Part shown: positions 5,549 to 7,857 of the stretch, piece by piece
How positions within the stretch are numbered: the stretch's first letter is position 1
Layout: every line of letters begins with the position of its first letter
Assembly (NCBI GenBank): GCA_002332795.1
Contig: DDBP01000134.1
Span: 1-7,857 of the forward strand
Source of the DNA: Anaerolineales bacterium UBA2029
Lineage (GTDB): Bacteria; Chloroflexota; Anaerolineae; Aggregatilineales; Aggregatilineaceae
Direction: 5' to 3'
Length of the DNA: 7,857 bases
Made by a program: the position numbers and the translations under genes
Notes under the pieces: generated by a model
What the model was told of the DNA's origin: nothing
The model's database searches: none
Seen by the model: only the letters and a program-made list of their open reading frames with translations

Positions 5549-6832
5549 ATGGCTGCCTTGCCCGGTGACGACTGGCGTGTGAATGCCCTCGACTCGCTGG
5601 CCGAGCGCGCTCCCGTGCGGCGCGTCGCCCTCATCACCGAGGCGTTCCTGCCCAAGGTAGACGGGGTGAGCAAGCTCACCACCCTTACGGCCCGTCATCA
5701 CCTCAATATGGGCCGCGAGGTGCTGATCTACGCCCCCTATCTCAAAGTGGGCGACCTGCGCACGCCCGACATGCTCGACGGCGCGCGCGTGATCGCCGTG
5801 CCGTCCATGCACCCGCCGCTGGTACCGCCGGAGTCGCGCTTCGGGTTTCCCTACCTCAAGCTGGATGAACTGTGGCGCTTCCAGCCCGATCTGATTCACC
5901 TGTTCAGTCCGGCGGCGCTGGCCTGGACGGGTGTTCATTATGCCCGTTATCACGGCGTGCCGCTGATCGCCAACTATCAGACCGACCTGCCCGGCTATAC
6001 GCACCGCTATGGGTTGGGCTTCCTGGAAGGTGTGGCCTGGGCGTATGTGCGCCATCTGCACAACAAGGCCACGCTCACGCTGGTGCCCACGCAGCACAAC
6101 CTGCGCGAACTGCGCGAACGTGGTTTCCAGCGCCTGCGGCTGTGGTACCGCGGTTGCGATACGGTGAGCTTCAACCCCGCCCGCCGCTCGGCAGAAATGC
6201 GCCGCCGCCTGCTGGGCGGTCGCCCGGACGATAGCCTGCTGGTGCTCTACGTGGGACGGCTGGCCCGTGAGAAGCGGGTGGAACTGCTGCGCGACGTGGC
6301 CAGTCTGGACGGCGTGGCACTGGCCATCGTCGGCGACGGTCCGCTGCGCCCGGAACTGGAGCAACTCTTCGGAGACCGCGCTACCTTCACCGGCTTTCTG
6401 ACCGGCCCCGATCTCTGGGCCGCCTATGCCAGCGCCGATGTCTTCGGCTTCACCGGCACCAACGAAGTCGCCGGACAGGTTGTGTTGGAAGCGATGGCCT
6501 CCGGCCTGCCGGTGCTGGTGCCCGCGTCGGGCGGCATCGTGGACTACGTGACGCCCGGCGTCAACGGTTTCGTCTGCGCCATTGACCCGGCAGACTACGC
6601 CCACTATGTGCGTCTGCTGCGCGATCAACCGGAGCGACGCCGCGCCATGGCCGCGCAGGCGCGCGCCTACGCCAGCCGCCTGTCGTGGGAAGACACCATG
6701 GCCCGCCTGGAACGGCTCTACATCGAGGCCTTGCAGATGGCCGGGCGCTCGCAGGGCATCCGCGCCCGCCTGCGGCAGAGCGTGCGTCAGGCCAGCGGGG
6801 CGCTCTCGGCGCGGCTGGGCCGCACCGAGTAA
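5549..6832 (+). CDS. GT4 glycosyltransferase, SQD2/MgtA-like (glycolipid or mannosyl transferase)
   Basis: Encodes 427 residues of a retaining GT-B enzyme. The opening VALITEAFLPKVDGVSK (about 26-42), with the glycine-containing VDGVS loop, is the hallmark of the SQD2 (sulfoquinovosyl-diacylglycerol synthase) and MgtA/PimB-like alpha-mannosyltransferase group. Further landmarks are LIHLFSPAALAW, NYQTDLPGY and YRGCDTVSFNP (the family's 'GxDxxxFxP'). The donor site has YVGRLAREKRVELL (234-247; R237 and K242 bind donor phosphate), VGDGPL, and YASADVFGFTGTNEVAGQ ending in the E-x7-E pair E306/E314 within LEAMASGLPVL. The C-terminal tail (about 400-427) is Arg-rich and may touch membrane phospholipid. 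Known of the relatives: transfer of sulfoquinovose, mannose or glucose to diacylglycerol or inositol lipids. Which sugar and lipid apply here cannot be decided. No sqdB (UDP-sulfoquinovose synthase) is in view, so SQDG synthesis is only one option. It has its own -10 and Shine-Dalgarno and is followed by a palindrome. Confidence 0.93.
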   Translation: MAALPGDDWRVNALDSLAERAPVRRVALITEAFLPKVDGVSKLTTLTARHHLNMGREVLIYAPYLKVGDLRTPDMLDGARVIAVPSMHPPLVPPESRFGFPYLKLDELWRFQPDLIHLFSPAALAWTGVHYARYHGVPLIANYQTDLPGYTHRYGLGFLEGVAWAYVRHLHNKATLTLVPTQHNLRELRERGFQRLRLWYRGCDTVSFNPARRSAEMRRRLLGGRPDDSLLVLYVGRLAREKRVELLRDVASLDGVALAIVGDGPLRPELEQLFGDRATFTGFLTGPDLWAAYASADVFGFTGTNEVAGQVVLEAMASGLPVLVPASGGIVDYVTPGVNGFVCAIDPADYAHYVRLLRDQPERRRAMAAQARAYASRLSWEDTMARLERLYIEALQMAGRSQGIRARLRQSVRQASGALSARLGRTE

Positions 6833-6840
6833 ATCATCAC

Positions 6841-6897
6841 CGCCGAGGCGCAGAGAGCGCAGAGTTTTTACTTCTCTGTGTCCTCTGCGTCTCCGCA
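6841..6897. repeat. Imperfect palindrome of the dispersed 'CGCAGAG' type
   Basis: Left arm 6841-6864 and right arm 6874-6897 match 18 of 24 positions as an inverted repeat around the loop TTTTTACTT. Perfectly paired blocks are CAGAG/CTCTG (6860-6864 with 6874-6878) and CGCAGAG/CTCTGCG (6849-6855 with 6883-6889). Three of the six mismatches would be G-U pairs in RNA. The left arm also holds a short tandem, GCGCAGAGA then GCGCAGAG (6849/6850 onward). I recall near-identical palindromes scattered in intergenic regions of many environmental bacteria, where they yield spurious peptides such as RRGAESAE and LCVLCVSAV. It follows the stop at 6832 by 8 nt, so it may also act as a terminator or 3'-end hairpin. 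There is no transposase and no target-site duplication that I can see. Confidence 0.75.
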
Positions 6898-7013
6898 GTT
6901 CAAGGCTCTTTCCCGTCGGGTGAGCGCCCGTCACTCGCCCTGGCAAAGCCCCCTGCGATCCGCTAAACTCCCCCTCCGTTGTGACGCGGTTCTGCACGCA
7001 TTCCAGAAGGTTC

Positions 7014-7857
7014 ATGAACGATTCCGCGCCTCGGCAGCGAGCGCTGCTGGCACTCATCGCGATCGGCTATACCGTCCTGGCCGTAATCTACAGCGTGACG
7101 ACGCCGCTCTTCGAGGCGTCCGACGAGCTGTGGCATTACCCCATGGTCAAGTATGTGGCCGACCACAACTTTGACCTGCCGGTGCAAGACCCGGCCAACC
7201 CCGGCCCCTGGCGACAGGAAGGCGGGCAACCGCCGTTCTACTACTACCTGGGCGCGTTGCTCACCCGCTGGATTGACACCTCCGACATGGACGCGGTGCG
7301 TCGCATCAATCCACACGCGGATATTGGCGTCGTCGTGCCGGACGGCAACGTCAATATGGTGGTGCACGATGCCACGCGCGAAGCCTTCCCCTGGCGCGGC
7401 ACGGCCCTGGCCATGCATATGGTGCGCTTCCTGTCCGTCCTCATGGGACTGGGCACTGTCCTGCTGACCTACGCGCTGGGCCGCGAGCTTTTTCCCAGCA
7501 CGCCAGCCATTGCCCTGGCCGCGGCAGCCTTCACCGCCTTCAACCCCATGTTCCTGTTCATCAGCGCGGTGATCAACAACGACAATCTCTCGACGCTGCT
7601 CGCCAGCGCCCTGCTGCTGATGATCGCCCGGCTGATCCGGCGGAGCGCAACCCCGCCACCGCTGCGCACCTACGTCGGGCTGGGCATCCTGGCCGGGCTG
7701 GGCATGCTCGCCAAATATCAGATCGGCTTTCTGCTACCGTTGATCGCCCTGACCCTGCTGGCCATTTCTCTGCGCACCCGCGACTGGCGACCGTTCGTGC
7801 TCGGCGGGCTGATCTCTGGCGGACTGACCATCCTCATCGCTGGCTGGTGGTACTGGC
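7014..7857 (+). CDS. GT-C (GT39/PMT-like) membrane glycosyltransferase, 3'-truncated by the window
   Basis: The reading frame is open from the ATG at 7014 to the window end (281 residues), with no stop. Polyprenyl-phosphate-sugar-dependent GT-C enzymes act on the outer face of the membrane, and several signs fit. Membrane segment 1 (about 10-29) is followed by a long extracytoplasmic loop with TPLFEASDELWHYP; the acidic pair D37/E38 is the position of the catalytic Asp in PMT/ArnT-like enzymes. Next come QPPFYYYLGAL (72-82), then segment 2 near 138-156 (VRFLSVLMGLGTVLLTYALG), NPMFLFISAVINNDN (177-191) and further segments. Family members usually have 450-600 residues, so about half is missing. 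The Shine-Dalgarno is modest (AGAAGG, 7005-7010, 3 nt spacing). An in-frame GTG at 6981 lacks one. A weak promoter (TGGCAA 6941-6946, 17 bp, TAAACT 6964-6969) is possible. Sugar and acceptor are unknown; the exact family (PMT_2 or DUF2142-like) is uncertain. Confidence 0.88.
   Translation, partial: MNDSAPRQRALLALIAIGYTVLAVIYSVTTPLFEASDELWHYPMVKYVADHNFDLPVQDPANPGPWRQEGGQPPFYYYLGALLTRWIDTSDMDAVRRINPHADIGVVVPDGNVNMVVHDATREAFPWRGTALAMHMVRFLSVLMGLGTVLLTYALGRELFPSTPAIALAAAAFTAFNPMFLFISAVINNDNLSTLLASALLLMIARLIRRSATPPPLRTYVGLGILAGLGMLAKYQIGFLLPLIALTLLAISLRTRDWRPFVLGGLISGGLTILIAGWWYW

Noticed and set aside
6685..6966. Short frames running through the palindrome (for example peptides with RRGAESAE and LCVLCVSAV)
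   Set aside because: These are spurious translations of the palindromic repeat and of the GT4 gene in another frame, a known annotation artefact.
5417..7057. 546-codon open frame on the minus strand
   Set aside because: It lies antisense to the well-supported GT4 gene. Its translation is His/Gln/Arg/Gly-rich low-complexity with no motif, and long antisense frames are expected opposite GC-rich coding DNA.
1..7857. CRISPR array, tRNA, rRNA, transposase or toxin-antitoxin pair
   Set aside because: No regularly spaced direct repeats, no cloverleaf-like T-arm or anticodon structures, and no protein with transposase, nuclease-toxin or antitoxin motifs were seen on either strand.

Overview
The window is GC-rich, densely packed bacterial DNA. 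It looks like an environmental Chloroflexota (Anaerolineae-like) genome. That assignment is an inference from overall gene style: SQD2/MgtA-like and GT39-type glycosyltransferases, a secreted protein with repeated 'GxSLxEV...VADGxLTQ' units, and a 'CGCAGAG' palindrome of a kind I recall from environmental genomes. No marker gene is present to prove it. There is no rRNA, tRNA, CRISPR array, transposase or phage gene.

Layout. (1) At 2-682 (+) is the 3' part of a TatD-family metal-dependent DNase, cut by the window edge. (2) At 683-899 is a control region with two overlapping sigma70-like promoters, a small hairpin and a leader of roughly 155 nt. It precedes a six-span membrane protein of unknown function (900-1634, +) with a striking GEEISWGQR/NLHN motif pair. 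(3) At 1635-1734 a perfect 12-bp inverted repeat separates this gene from the convergent gene 1735-2577 (-). That gene encodes an exported protein built from two copies of a helical repeat and a Gly/Met-rich tail. (4) At 2578-2707 is a divergent intergenic region. (5) At 2708-5444 (+) is a tightly coupled three-gene unit: a small two-span membrane protein, a GT2 glycosyltransferase whose GTG start overlaps the preceding stop, and a GT4-type glycosyltransferase 8 nt further on. (6) At 5445-5548 is a short AT-rich promoter region. (7) At 5549-6832 (+) is a second GT4 enzyme of the SQD2/MgtA-like kind. (8) At 6833-7013 is an intergenic region holding a dispersed-type imperfect palindrome. (9) At 7014-7857 (+) is the N-terminal part of a multi-spanning GT-C (GT39/PMT-like) glycosyltransferase that runs off the window end.

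How the genes fit together. From 2708 onward the window is an envelope-glycan or glycolipid locus. Cytoplasmic nucleotide-sugar-dependent transferases (GT2 and two GT4s) would assemble a lipid-linked glycan or glycolipid at the inner face of the membrane. The GT-C enzyme would use a polyprenyl-phosphate sugar on the outer face. No polymerase, flippase or nucleotide-sugar synthesis gene is visible, so the product cannot be named. I see no clear new defence or mobile system. The least explained items are the GEEISWGQR membrane protein, the exported repeat protein, the coupled small membrane protein and the palindromic repeat.
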